A DNA stretch of 64,000 nucleotides from Aliishimia sp963922415. GTDB taxonomy: Bacteria; Pseudomonadota; Alphaproteobacteria; Rhodobacterales; Rhodobacteraceae. The position numbers and the translations under genes were made by a program. Below, one piece after another: positions 17,208-25,892 of this stretch (positions are counted from its first letter, which is position 1; every line of letters starts with the position of its first letter). The stretch is from positions 6,344 through 70,343 of the forward strand of contig CAWUIP010000006.1 in assembly GCA_963922415.1 (NCBI GenBank), written 5' to 3'. The notes below the pieces were generated by a model that ran no database searches, was not told the origin of the DNA, and worked only from the letters and a program-made list of their open reading frames with translations.

Positions 17208-18206
17208 TCAAACCTTGCGCCGCAGGGTTCCGCGTTCGATGACTTTGCAAGGGAATAGACGCGCCTTGGGCTCTCGGTCCGGCACGTCTAACGCGCTCGT
17301 GATCCTTTCAATCGACGCCTCGATAATGTTGGCGATGGGCTGATGTATCGTCGTAAGGTCGATGTTTTCCCAGCGGGCCATTTTCATATCGTTGAGCCCG
17401 ATGACACCGACATCCTCCGGCACGGAAAGCCCGGCATCGGCAATTGCAGACATGGCCCCGATAGACAGCACGTCGTCACCGCAGAAATAAGCCTCGGCGG
17501 GCGTACTTCGCAAAAGCCGCTGCATCTCGGCGCGCCCCGCGTCAAAGGTATAGCCGTCAGCAAACGAACACGTGACCTCGATCCCGACCGCGCCCGTCAG
17601 GACATCGCGAAACCCGGCCAACCGGTCTTGGGTGGACGTAGCTGGTTCCGGCCCCCCCAAGAACGCAACGTTTTTGTACCCCCGCGCCAGCAACTCACGC
17701 GCGGCCATTCGGCCACATTCGAAGTTGTCGATCCCAACGATATCCACGTGCGGCTTTTCCGAAACACGGCCGAAACTGTGCACAACGGGCATGCCAGCAT
17801 CGCGGAAGGCACGCGAAAACCCCGAAGGCAACGTCGATGAGGCGACGATCACGCCATCCACTGAATACGCTCGCAGCATGCGAACCGAGTTCTCCGGGTC
17901 CGTTTCATCGGAAAGGTTGACAAGAAGCGGGCGTAATCCGCGTTCCTGCAGCCCCCGCGTGAACAAGTCGAACACCTCCAGAAAAAACGGGTTATGAAAG
18001 TTGTTCGACACCAATCCGATCATCTTCGTGCGCCCGGTGGTCAAAGAGGAGGCCAGCGCGTTGGGATGATATCCCAAATCGGACGCCGCCCGTTCGACCC
18101 GCGCCCGGGTCTTTTCTGAAACAGAGGCACCCGGCGTGAAGGTTCGCGACACCGCCGAGCGGGAAACTCCCGCGCGCTCGGCCACTTCCTTCAACGTGAT
18201 CGCCAT
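17208..18206 (-). CDS. LacI-family transcriptional regulator (cyclitol regulon)
   Basis: A 332-residue repressor. The N-terminal helix-turn-helix is LKEVAERAGVSRSAVSRTF (about residues 5-23) with the hinge helix HPNALASSLTTGRT. The periplasmic-binding-like sensor domain follows (MIGLVSNNFHNPFF to the end). ATG 18206 is preceded by AAAGGGA. It is the last gene of the operon that begins at 25795, so it is autoregulated if the operator there is its own. A degenerate copy of the same palindrome overlaps its ribosome-binding site. The inducer is probably an inositol intermediate. Confidence 0.9.
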   Translation of the reverse strand: MAITLKEVAERAGVSRSAVSRTFTPGASVSEKTRARVERAASDLGYHPNALASSLTTGRTKMIGLVSNNFHNPFFLEVFDLFTRGLQERGLRPLLVNLSDETDPENSVRMLRAYSVDGVIVASSTLPSGFSRAFRDAGMPVVHSFGRVSEKPHVDIVGIDNFECGRMAARELLARGYKNVAFLGGPEPATSTQDRLAGFRDVLTGAVGIEVTCSFADGYTFDAGRAEMQRLLRSTPAEAYFCGDDVLSIGAMSAIADAGLSVPEDVGVIGLNDMKMARWENIDLTTIHQPIANIIEASIERITSALDVPDREPKARLFPCKVIERGTLRRKV

Positions 18207-18218
18207 TCTATCGTCCCT

Positions 18219-18234
18219 TTGAAACCGATTGCGC
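18219..18234. promoter_or_regulatory. Degenerate LacI-type operator before the LacI gene
   Basis: TTGAAACCGATTGCGC matches the reverse complement of the core 16-bp operator at 13 of 16 positions. It overlaps the purine-rich ribosome-binding site of the LacI gene, in the 34-bp gap after the SDR stop. Weak autoregulatory binding is possible. Confidence 0.4.
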
Positions 18235-18240
18235 CTTGTG

Positions 18241-18996
18241 TCAGATCGACCCAGCTTCAACCATGAAATTGTTCGCGCTGCACATGGCGGCGTCATCAGA
18301 CGCGAGAAACAAGATCATGCGCGCCACATAAACCGGATCAATCGGGTCAGGTAGGCATTGGCGCGCGATATGCTTGGACAAGGCGTCTTGTGTAACCCAC
18401 AACTCCTTTTGTCGATCGGTCATGATCCAACCGGGAACGACCGTGTTCACCCTAATCCTGTGTTGCCCCAGATCGCGTGCCATGGTGCGGGTCAATCCAT
18501 GTACAGCCGATTTCGCTGTTGCATATGCGGGAAAGCCACCGCCAGCTTCCCACCAAGAGTTTGAGCCCACGTTAATTATAGAGCCGCCGCCGATGTCTAT
18601 CATGCCGGGTGCGACAGCTTGAATCGCAAAGAACATGTGACGCAGATTGGTTTGCATGCGCTCGTCCCAGTAGTCTGCAGTCACGTCGCGCCAATCATGA
18701 CGGTCGTCGCGTGCGGCATTGTTCACCAGAACATCCGCAGGCCCGAGCTTTCGGGCCAGCTCTGAAAACGCGGCTTGCAACGCGTCAATGTCTCTTAGGT
18801 CGCAATAGGCGAAAGCATGACTGCCCTGCAGGTCGCCAAGCAGGCCGTGCGCGGCATCTGCATTGAAATCAACAAAACCCACCTTGGCACCTTGCGCTGC
18901 GAACGCGCGAGCAGTTGCCGCTCCAATTCCCGATGCGCCGCCTGTCAAATAGACCGTCTTGCCGTTCAAGCTTGGATAATTTGCAAAGTCTTTCAT
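18241..18996 (-). CDS. Short-chain dehydrogenase/reductase (SDR)
   Basis: A 251-residue classical SDR. The cofactor loop is TGGASGIGAATA (about residues 18-29), VDFNAD marks the adenine-ribose acidic residue (suggesting NAD preference), and NNAAR follows at about residue 83. The catalytic Ser-Tyr-Lys set is in INVGSNSWWEAGGGFPAYATAKSAV-like spacing, near residues 135-157. ATG 18996 overlaps the iolB stop (ATGA). Its place after iolG and iolB suggests oxidation or reduction of a cyclitol, inosose or side product. Confidence 0.9.
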   Translation of the reverse strand: MKDFANYPSLNGKTVYLTGGASGIGAATARAFAAQGAKVGFVDFNADAAHGLLGDLQGSHAFAYCDLRDIDALQAAFSELARKLGPADVLVNNAARDDRHDWRDVTADYWDERMQTNLRHMFFAIQAVAPGMIDIGGGSIINVGSNSWWEAGGGFPAYATAKSAVHGLTRTMARDLGQHRIRVNTVVPGWIMTDRQKELWVTQDALSKHIARQCLPDPIDPVYVARMILFLASDDAAMCSANNFMVEAGSI

Positions 18997-19802
18997 CCGT
19001 CTCGTTGTGCGATCCATTCGACCTCTGGCGCAAGCTGAAAACGCCATTTGCGCATGGGGCCGGCCATAACATTTAGATAATACATGTCGAAGCCATAAGG
19101 CGCGCCACACGGGTGGTGTCCTTTGGGAACCAGCACCACGTCTCCATCGCTGACGGCCATGGTCTCATCCAGCGTGCGATCATCGGTATAGACCCGTTGA
19201 ACGCCGAAGCCACCTTTCGGATTTAGGCGATGGTAGTAGGTTTCTTCCAGGTAGGTTATGCGCGGGAAATCATCTTCGTCATGGCGATGGCTTGGATAGC
19301 TTGACCAATGCCCGGCCGGTGTAAAGACCTCTGTAACCAACAGACTGTCGGCAAAGTCCTCGGCCTCCATAGCGATATTATTGATGTAGCGTGTGTTCGC
19401 GCCAGTGCCGCGCTGGGTCAGGGTGATACCGTCGGGACCTATGCGGCGAGCTTGGTGCGCCCCTTTGAGGACGGGCGCAGAACAGACCGCAACAACGCAA
19501 TCCGTTGTGGCCACAGCCTCCCAGTCGCACCCGTTCGGCAGATAAAGACAATGTGGCGGCAACTTTTCAAATACATCCATTCGTTCGCCCAGAACGCCCC
19601 AATCTCGGTCTGCGCCTGTGATCCGCGCCTTGCCTTCGACCATCACGAGAATAACTTCACGGTCCCCGGTCACCTCACGCGCGGTTTCGCCAGCGCGCAA
19701 ATGGTAGAGCCCAAACCCGACATAGCGCCAACCTGCACTGTCAGGTGTAATATCATGAACTTTGCCAGTGGCGCGTTGGGGTTTGCGCAGCAACTTGGGC
19801 AT
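18993..19802 (-). CDS. iolB: 5-deoxy-glucuronate isomerase IolB (canonical)
   Basis: A 269-residue bicupin isomerase converting 5-deoxy-glucuronate to 2-deoxy-5-keto-gluconate. It matches classical IolB closely: the start LLRKPQ, the motif HDITPDSAGWRYVGFGLY, and WSSYPSHRHDEDDFPRITYLEETYYH with its metal His/Glu residues (about residues 167-192). It also has QRVYTDDRTLDETM and YYLNVMAGPMRKWRF. It overlaps the SDR start by 4 bp and follows the dioxygenase gene by 12 bp. It is the more typical of two IolB-family proteins in the window. Confidence 0.95.
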   Translation of the reverse strand: MPKLLRKPQRATGKVHDITPDSAGWRYVGFGLYHLRAGETAREVTGDREVILVMVEGKARITGADRDWGVLGERMDVFEKLPPHCLYLPNGCDWEAVATTDCVVAVCSAPVLKGAHQARRIGPDGITLTQRGTGANTRYINNIAMEAEDFADSLLVTEVFTPAGHWSSYPSHRHDEDDFPRITYLEETYYHRLNPKGGFGVQRVYTDDRTLDETMAVSDGDVVLVPKGHHPCGAPYGFDMYYLNVMAGPMRKWRFQLAPEVEWIAQRDG

Positions 19803-19814
19803 AATCTCTCCTGA

Positions 19815-20957
19815 CTACGGAAGCCGCCTTTTATGGTTAGCGTCCAACGCAGCGATGAACGCGTCGTCGCTCATGCCCTCGTCCAATGCGCGCGCAACCA
19901 AGTCGGCCTGGCTTTCCGAGGCCAGTCCACCAATGGGCGGATCGGTATCCAGGTTCGTCGGAAAGGGATATCCTTCCGCGGCTGCACCAATCGCCGCATC
20001 ACGTGCGGCGCCAGAGAGGCCAAGGTCGCGCAAGGCGGGAAACAGCGCCCTAACCATCGAGGTGCGATCGATCCGTTCCAGCGTACGGCCCATGGGCGAG
20101 CCGATTTGCATCAAGTTCGCCATGCGGTGGATGTTGTCCGAGCGATTGTCGCCCGCGGCATGGAATGTGGCCGGGTTGAAAAAGAGCGCATCGCCCTTTT
20201 CAAGCGGCAGTTGCACATGGCGAGCTTCAAAAACATCTCGAAACTCTGGCAGCAGCGTCGCGATGTATCCCGGCCCGTAGCGCTGCGAATTCGGCAAAAG
20301 CTTGGTCGGCCCGCTTTCGATGGGCATGTCACAATGGACGACAGCGCCCTGCAGCGTCAGCGAAGGTGACAGTTGGTGGATGTGGGCCGGGAAGGCCTGC
20401 GCTTGGTCCTGTGTCATAAAGCCCAAGTGATAGTCCCGGTGGCAGGTCTGCGCTTTGCCGCCTGGCCGGACGAGGTTGACCTGCGTCGTCATCTGCCACC
20501 ATGGACCCAACCATGCCTCACTCACTGCCGCGATGGCAGGACTTGCAAAATAACGGGCAAAAGTTCTCGGGTCTCGCAGGCAGAGCTTTTGCAACGAGTT
20601 CCAAACACGGTCGTTTGCACCGCGTTCTCCAAAGTGATCACCGCCGCTCCCGACAGCATGTTCTTCATCAATGATTGCATGGAACGCTGAACTGGCCGCG
20701 TCTACCGCATCAAGATCCGAAATCGCGCCCTTTAAGACCAACGCCCCGGATAGATCACCCAAAACCCGGGCCCATTCGGCCATCAAAGCCGCTCGGGTAT
20801 CGGGCGCGGAGAGCGCTTGGACCGTGTCTGCTGCTGCGTAGATAGGGATGTTCTTCCGCACATCTGCCGTGAAACGCACGTCACCCGGAGCAAGCGCCTC
20901 TGCGATCAGTTCCTCAAACTCCGCGATCCGGCAGTCCTGAGTTGTGTAATATGCCAT
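19815..20957 (-). CDS. Phytanoyl-CoA dioxygenase (PhyH)-family protein
   Basis: A 380-residue Fe(II)/2OG-type oxygenase. The iron triad fits His and Asp in CHRDYHLGF (about residues 165-173) and a distal His in FHAAGDNRSDNIHR (about residues 255-268), with an Arg in the same stretch for 2-oxoglutarate. The ATG at 20957 is 4 bp after iolG; the longer frame into iolG is rejected. A PhyH-type oxygenase is not part of the standard inositol pathway. Oxidative demethylation of O-methyl-inositols, or hydroxylation of another imported cyclitol, is a testable idea, but nothing in the sequence proves it. Confidence 0.85.
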   Translation of the reverse strand: MAYYTTQDCRIAEFEELIAEALAPGDVRFTADVRKNIPIYAAADTVQALSAPDTRAALMAEWARVLGDLSGALVLKGAISDLDAVDAASSAFHAIIDEEHAVGSGGDHFGERGANDRVWNSLQKLCLRDPRTFARYFASPAIAAVSEAWLGPWWQMTTQVNLVRPGGKAQTCHRDYHLGFMTQDQAQAFPAHIHQLSPSLTLQGAVVHCDMPIESGPTKLLPNSQRYGPGYIATLLPEFRDVFEARHVQLPLEKGDALFFNPATFHAAGDNRSDNIHRMANLMQIGSPMGRTLERIDRTSMVRALFPALRDLGLSGAARDAAIGAAAEGYPFPTNLDTDPPIGGLASESQADLVARALDEGMSDDAFIAALDANHKRRLP

Positions 20958-20961
20958 GGCT

Positions 20962-21963
20962 TTATCCCAATTCGTACGGCGCAACCGCCCGACCTGTTGC
21001 CACCGATTGCAGCGCCGCCTCGGCCAACTCCAGCGCACGCAGCCCGTCCTCGCCCGTCGTCGGCATGTCCGCCTCGTCGGCTACGGCCTGCACAAAGGCT
21101 GCAATCTCATTGGCGTAAGCCGCGACATACCGGGTCATGAAAAAGTTCAATAGCGGCGGACGATGGTAGCCTGTGGCATCGGCTATCTCGATATTTGCTT
21201 CGTGCTGGTTACGCGCAGACACCGCGCCCATCGATCCATGCACTTCGATCCTTTGGTCATAGCCATAGGCTGCGCGTCGGGTATTTGTGATCGTGCACTG
21301 CTTGCCACTCGCGGTGGCTAGGATCACGTTGACACTGTCATAATCGCCGAGCCGGCCGATTTCTGGATCTGTCAGCACGCTTGCGGTGGCTTGAACCGAG
21401 GCGACGTCTTCATTGAGCAGCCAACGCGCCACGTCAAAATCATGGATCGTCATGTCCCGAAAAATCCCGCCCGAACGCGTGATGTAGTCTCCCGGTGGAG
21501 GGCCCGGGTCGCGCGACGTCAGCGTGACCATCTCGACCTCGCCAATGCGCCCCTGATCAATCGCCGCCTTCAATGCCATGAAATCGGGATCAAATCGACG
21601 GTTGAAGCCCAACATCAACCGCCCGTCTTCGGCCTTTACCACATCCAAACACGCGCGGACGCGGTTCACGTCCAGATCAATTGGCTTTTCGCAGAACACT
21701 GCTTTGCCCGCGCGCACGAATTGCTCGATTAGGTCGGCATGCGTGTCTGTCGGAGTGCAGATCACAACCGCGTCGACGTCATTGGCCTCTGCGATCTCGT
21801 CAATTTCGCGGATGTCACAACCATAGCTTTTTTGGACCGCGCGGGCCGTCTCGGCGAATGGTTCCGCGACAGCAACAAGGTTCGCACCCAGCGTGGATGA
21901 AACAGCCGAAGCATGCACTTGGCCAATTCTACCAGCGCCCAGTATGGCAATGCGCAGGGTCAT
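20962..21963 (-). CDS. iolG: Inositol 2-dehydrogenase IolG
   Basis: A 333-residue NAD-dependent dehydrogenase oxidising myo-inositol to 2-keto-myo-inositol. The Rossmann loop LGAGRIGQVHA (residues 8-18) and the catalytic motif VFCEKPIDLD (about residues 92-101) are present. GFNRRFDPDF and GGIFRDMTIHDFDVARWLL match the IolG substrate domain with its conserved Asp/His. The ATG shares a base with the ATPase stop (TAATG). Among the four Gfo/Idh proteins in the window this one is closest to true IolG. Confidence 0.93.
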   Translation of the reverse strand: MTLRIAILGAGRIGQVHASAVSSTLGANLVAVAEPFAETARAVQKSYGCDIREIDEIAEANDVDAVVICTPTDTHADLIEQFVRAGKAVFCEKPIDLDVNRVRACLDVVKAEDGRLMLGFNRRFDPDFMALKAAIDQGRIGEVEMVTLTSRDPGPPPGDYITRSGGIFRDMTIHDFDVARWLLNEDVASVQATASVLTDPEIGRLGDYDSVNVILATASGKQCTITNTRRAAYGYDQRIEVHGSMGAVSARNQHEANIEIADATGYHRPPLLNFFMTRYVAAYANEIAAFVQAVADEADMPTTGEDGLRALELAEAALQSVATGRAVAPYELG

Positions 21964-22799
21964 TAGAGTGCATGCTCCATGTACTCTTCGCCGGTTTTGG
22001 CGCCGGTGATATAGGCAACCACGTCCTGCCCGTCCGTTTCCTCTTTTTTGAGGTTGGCTACGATCCTGCCGCGACGGAACACGACGATCCGGTCAACCAA
22101 GTCCATCACCTGCCGCATGTTGTGGCTGATCAAGATCAACGGCTCTCCCGCCTCTTTCAGCGTACGCACGATATTCTCAACCTGCGCTGTCTCCTGCACG
22201 CCCAGCGCAGCCGTTGGCTCGTCCATGATGGTCAAGCGCGAATGGAACGTTGCGGTGCGTGCGATGGCCACACATTGGCGTTGGCCACCCGACATGTTGC
22301 GGATCGTGTTGCGAATATTTGGGATCTTCACAGCCGTACGGTTCAGCCCGTCAATCGTCGCCTGCTGCATGCCCCTGTAATTCAGAAGGCGGAACGGACC
22401 GAGCCAATTGGCCCACGTCATTTCGCGTCCCAAAAACAGATTGTCCGGCACGTCCAAGTCGTCTGCGAGTGCAAGCGTCTGGAACACCGTTTCAATCCCG
22501 GCCTCGCGCGCATCAAGGGGGCCTGCGAAATTCACTTCCTCGCCATAAAGCCAGACCTTGCCACGGGTGCGCTGTTCGACACCGGTAATTTGCCGGACAA
22601 ATGTGGATTTGCCTGCACCGTTGTCGCCCATGATTGCGATATGCTCGCCCTTGCGCATTTCGAAATCGGCACCTTCCAGCGCATGGACCCCACCATAGTG
22701 CTTGGTCAAATCCTGCGTCTTAAGCACGACTTCCCGCGTGTCCGTGTCCGGGGTGCGATCCTCGGCGCGAGAGGTGCCGGTGTTTGCATTATTGTCCAT
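21963..22799 (-). CDS. Sugar ABC transporter ATP-binding protein (inositol importer)
   Basis: A 278-residue single-domain ATPase, shorter than the duplicated RbsA type. Motifs are Walker A (GDNGAGKST, about residue 57), LSGG-like MSGGQRQC, Walker B (LTIMDEP) and the switch HN in ISHNMRQV. The first 22 residues form a charged, low-complexity tail. ATG 22799 follows GAGGGG; a longer open frame into the permease is rejected. It works with the permease at 22811-23884 and the binding protein at 23957-24898, probably importing inositol or a related cyclitol. It resembles FrcA at 58458-59249. Confidence 0.9.
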   Translation of the reverse strand: MDNNANTGTSRAEDRTPDTDTREVVLKTQDLTKHYGGVHALEGADFEMRKGEHIAIMGDNGAGKSTFVRQITGVEQRTRGKVWLYGEEVNFAGPLDAREAGIETVFQTLALADDLDVPDNLFLGREMTWANWLGPFRLLNYRGMQQATIDGLNRTAVKIPNIRNTIRNMSGGQRQCVAIARTATFHSRLTIMDEPTAALGVQETAQVENIVRTLKEAGEPLILISHNMRQVMDLVDRIVVFRRGRIVANLKKEETDGQDVVAYITGAKTGEEYMEHAL

Positions 22800-22810
22800 T
22801 GTCAGCCCCT

Positions 22811-23884
22811 CTAAGTTCGATTGCGTTGTCGGTACTGGTCCAAGACCACGGCTGCGATGATGACACCGCCCATCGCGATCAGCTGATACGAGCCATCGAG
22901 CTTTACATACGTAAAGCCAGACTGAATGACCCCGATCACCATGGCCCCCAATACCGTACCGATAATTGATCCGCGCCCACCGGTCAGACTGATGCCGCCG
23001 ATCACCGCCATGGCGATGGCGTAGAGCTCGTAGAATTGGCCCATTCCGGCTTGCGCGGTCGAGGCCTTGGCACACAGCACAATGCCCGCAAAAGCCGCAA
23101 GCATGGCAGCGATCATGTACACAAGGATCTTGTGGCGCTTCACGTTGATCCCGGACATACGCGCAGCTTCCTCGTTCGAGCCAATCGCATATGTGTGCTT
23201 ACCATAGACCGTGTAGCGCATGATCAAATGGAAGATCACGGCCAGGATAAGGAACCACCAGACCGGATTCATCCCCTGGCCAATGAAGGCGAAGGCTTCC
23301 GTTGGGAAAGAAACCGGGTTTCCGCCAGACCAAGACTGCGCAATACCGCGGCAGATCAGGAACATGCCTAGCGTTGCGATGAAAGGCGGTATCCGTAGGA
23401 AGGCAATGAATGTGCCGTTAATGATACCAATCAATGCGCCAAACGCGAGCCCGACGACGATCGGCACAATCACAGGCAGGTCCATGGCCCAGGGGCCAAA
23501 CAGCGCCTTTGGGTTTGGATTTCCGTTGACCAATGCGGTCTGCGCAAAGCTCATTGCGATCATGGCCGTTGCCGCGACCAATGGTCCCGAAGATAGGTCG
23601 ATCCCAGCCGTGATAATAACCTGCGTCACCCCAAGAGCGATGATGCCGATAATAGCGACCTGCAAAATGATAATCTGCAAGCGCGCCTCGTTGAAGATAC
23701 TGTCGAAACGATCTTTCGTGTCGAACAGGAAGCTTTGCCCGCGCATGTAGGGGGCCGTTTGACCGATGATCTCGAAGATCACGACGATGATAATCAGCGC
23801 CAGTAGAATGTTGAGTTCATTAGGCCAGGACCGCTTCGATTTATCGAAGACCAGACCGCCGGTTCCATGACTGGTATCTGCCAT
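22811..23884 (-). CDS. Sugar ABC transporter permease (RbsC/FrcC type)
   Basis: A 357-residue inner-membrane permease of the ribose/xylose/inositol class. About nine to ten hydrophobic helices are visible, with the conserved ITAGIDLSSGPLVAATAMIA near residues 98-117 and AIGGN-like YAIGSNEEAARMSGINV (about residues 235-251), which contacts the ATPase. GGISLTGGRGSIIGT is the usual late motif. ATG 23884 has a G-run about 6 nt upstream; an upstream GTG is less likely. A strong hairpin separates it from the binding-protein gene. Confidence 0.92.
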   Translation of the reverse strand: MADTSHGTGGLVFDKSKRSWPNELNILLALIIIVVIFEIIGQTAPYMRGQSFLFDTKDRFDSIFNEARLQIIILQVAIIGIIALGVTQVIITAGIDLSSGPLVAATAMIAMSFAQTALVNGNPNPKALFGPWAMDLPVIVPIVVGLAFGALIGIINGTFIAFLRIPPFIATLGMFLICRGIAQSWSGGNPVSFPTEAFAFIGQGMNPVWWFLILAVIFHLIMRYTVYGKHTYAIGSNEEAARMSGINVKRHKILVYMIAAMLAAFAGIVLCAKASTAQAGMGQFYELYAIAMAVIGGISLTGGRGSIIGTVLGAMVIGVIQSGFTYVKLDGSYQLIAMGGVIIAAVVLDQYRQRNRT

Positions 23885-23911
23885 GCTCACCCCCAGTGTG
23901 TTGTCTAAAAG

Positions 23912-23934
23912 GGCGGCGCACCGGATGCGCCGCC
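23912..23934 (-). terminator. Intra-operon hairpin between binding protein and permease genes
   Basis: GGCGGCGCA and TGCGCCGCC form a perfect 9-bp GC-rich stem with a 5-nt loop. Read on the minus strand it is followed by CTTTTAG, a weak U-tract. It lies in the 72-bp gap after the binding-protein stop, so it is more likely a partial terminator or 3'-protecting hairpin than an operon end. Confidence 0.75.
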
Positions 23935-23956
23935 TGTGAACTAAGCGACTGGGTGC

Positions 23957-24898
23957 TTAGTTTTTGTCGAGGAAATCACCCATGTTCTCTGGTGTCACCA
24001 GCACGAACGGGATGTAAACTTTGCTGTTGACGTCCTCGCCTGCGACCAGCTTGAGCGCAGCGTCGATGGAACCGGTGCCTTGACCAACGGAGTCTTGGAA
24101 CACTGTCACATCGTAGTCACCCGCAGCCATCACGACCAAAGCGTCCTGGGATGCGTCAACACCGCCGACCTGAACGTCAGCCATGTCGATACCAGCCGCT
24201 TTCATCGCTTGAATTGCCCCAATGGCCATTTCGTCATTGTTGGCCAGAACGAAATCGAACGGCTCACCCGCGGACAGCCAGTTTGTCATAAGGTCTTGCG
24301 CTTCATCGCGCGACCAGTTGGCAGGCTGCTCATCGATGATTTCCATGAAGTTGCACATGTCCATGCCGATCACGTCGTAGACATCCTTGGAACGTTGAAC
24401 TGCCGCTTGGTTGGACAGCTGACCGTTCATCAAGTAACCGCGTGCGCCGTTGCCTTTGCCTTCTGCGCGCAGGTTCTTGCAGACCTCAAAGGCCGACAGT
24501 GTACCGGACTCGATCTCGTTTGACGCAACGAAGGCCTGGGTTGGCGGCAGCTCATTTACATTGTCTGGTTCACGGTTGACGTAGACCAAAGGCACGTTGC
24601 CAGCAGCTGCGGACACGGCCGCACCAGCTGAAGTATCGACGATGTTTACAATGATCGCGTCAACGCCAGAGGCGACGAAATTCTTAACTTGGTCGATCTG
24701 CTTGGCAAGGTCATCGGTCGCGTCGACCTGCTGGTAAGACAGGCCATCGATCGTGCCTGCATACTCTTCCATGCCGTTGCGCAGCACTGTCAGCCAGTTG
24801 TCGTCGAACCGCGAAAAGGTCGCGCCGATTTCTTGCGCAAAAGACGACGTGCCCATCACGGACATCAACGCGGTTACTGCGATAAGGGTCTTCTTCAT
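23957..24898 (-). CDS. Sugar ABC transporter substrate-binding protein
   Basis: A 313-residue periplasmic binding protein of the ribose-binding (type I) class. The Sec signal is MKKTLIAVTALMSVMGTSSFAQ, cleaved near residue 21. The mature protein begins EIGATFSRFDDNWLT, then VDAIIVNIVDTSAG and PLVYVNREPDN, which are typical ligand-cleft strands. ATG 24898 has GGGAGGA upstream. It lies between the TIM-barrel gene and the permease in the inositol operon, so an inositol-type ligand is likely. It is followed by the hairpin at 23912-23934. Confidence 0.92.
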   Translation of the reverse strand: MKKTLIAVTALMSVMGTSSFAQEIGATFSRFDDNWLTVLRNGMEEYAGTIDGLSYQQVDATDDLAKQIDQVKNFVASGVDAIIVNIVDTSAGAAVSAAAGNVPLVYVNREPDNVNELPPTQAFVASNEIESGTLSAFEVCKNLRAEGKGNGARGYLMNGQLSNQAAVQRSKDVYDVIGMDMCNFMEIIDEQPANWSRDEAQDLMTNWLSAGEPFDFVLANNDEMAIGAIQAMKAAGIDMADVQVGGVDASQDALVVMAAGDYDVTVFQDSVGQGTGSIDAALKLVAGEDVNSKVYIPFVLVTPENMGDFLDKN

Positions 24899-24976
24899 TG
24901 TTTCCTCCCAAAGTTGGTGTCCGGAGCACCGCTTTAAAATCCGGAAAGCCCCATGCCGGGACAACTCACCCCCACA

Positions 24977-25795
24977 TCACGCAGCCATTTTCTGCACGTG
25001 CGAGGATATGAAACTCATTGAAGCGCGGATTGCATCATCGGGTGCGGCCAGGGCGTGCACCTCGGGCGCGAAGCACTCAAAGGAAAACACCCCGTCAAAC
25101 CCGGCGCTTAGGAATGCGCTTACTTGGCCTAGGTTGTTCAGCCGATCCTGGTCATCAACCAAGACCCTGTGATGGTCTTCCATGTCAGATACTGACACCT
25201 GTGGATCCCGCACGCCGGAAATATGCACAATCCCAGTTTTGTCAGGGTAGATGTCGACATCGCCAGCTAGGGTGTGGTGAAAGGTGTCGTGAACCAGTTT
25301 TATCCGACTGTCCGCGCCAAAGGTCGCAAGCGCCGAAACCAGCTCGGACTTGCTGCGGAGCGATGATTGCCGAAAGCCTAGTGGCTCTACGAGCGCAGTC
25401 ATCGCCGCAGCATCGAGCATTGGCAGGCATGCCTCCAACGCGCGCATAAGATCGCTCTTGCGCGCTTCAGCATCCAAACCGGTACCATCGTTGCAAGGGA
25501 TCAGGCTAATTGATTCAGCACCCGCCTCCTGAGCGGTCTCGATCAAAGCATGCGTTTCAGCGGCAATCGCATCTGACCAGCGATTGAAAGGTTGGATTTG
25601 GCTGAGACCTAAGAGCCTGAGCCCGCACGCCCGGATCTCACGACCAGCTATGTCAGCAGAGACACCGTCAAAGAACGGACGGCCTAGGTCGTTGCGCGCC
25701 TCGACACCAACGCAGCCCAGTTGCGCCGCGGTTTCGACGAAAACGCCGAAGGGCACGTTGGGCATGGTGATTTGGTTCAAGCCGTAGTTCGGCAT
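24977..25795 (-). CDS. TIM-barrel sugar isomerase/epimerase (IolI/IolE-like)
   Basis: A 272-residue xylose-isomerase-like TIM barrel. Metal ligands of this fold fit Glu in TALVEPLGF (about residue 146), Asp/His in KLVHDTFHH (about residues 178-186), and Glu in FSFECFAPE near residue 245. The family includes 2-keto-inositol isomerase (IolI), 3-keto-sugar enzymes and hydroxypyruvate isomerases. It is the first gene of the long cyclitol operon, with AGGGAGA before ATG 25795 and the 19-bp operator about 100 bp upstream. Interconversion of inosose isomers is a fair inference from context. Confidence 0.82.
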   Translation of the reverse strand: MPNYGLNQITMPNVPFGVFVETAAQLGCVGVEARNDLGRPFFDGVSADIAGREIRACGLRLLGLSQIQPFNRWSDAIAAETHALIETAQEAGAESISLIPCNDGTGLDAEARKSDLMRALEACLPMLDAAAMTALVEPLGFRQSSLRSKSELVSALATFGADSRIKLVHDTFHHTLAGDVDIYPDKTGIVHISGVRDPQVSVSDMEDHHRVLVDDQDRLNNLGQVSAFLSAGFDGVFSFECFAPEVHALAAPDDAIRASMSFISSHVQKMAA

Positions 25796-25892
25796 GTGTC
25801 TCCCTGTCGGCGCTATGTTCAGGTTTTTTTGGACGTCCCGAATCCTGCGACAGGTCCACTGTGCGATCAAGGCGACATCTGCGTCAACACAA

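Noticed and set aside
21681..22814. A 377-codon plus-strand open frame
   Set aside because: Antisense to iolG and the inositol ATPase, both of which have clear motifs; no domain is visible.
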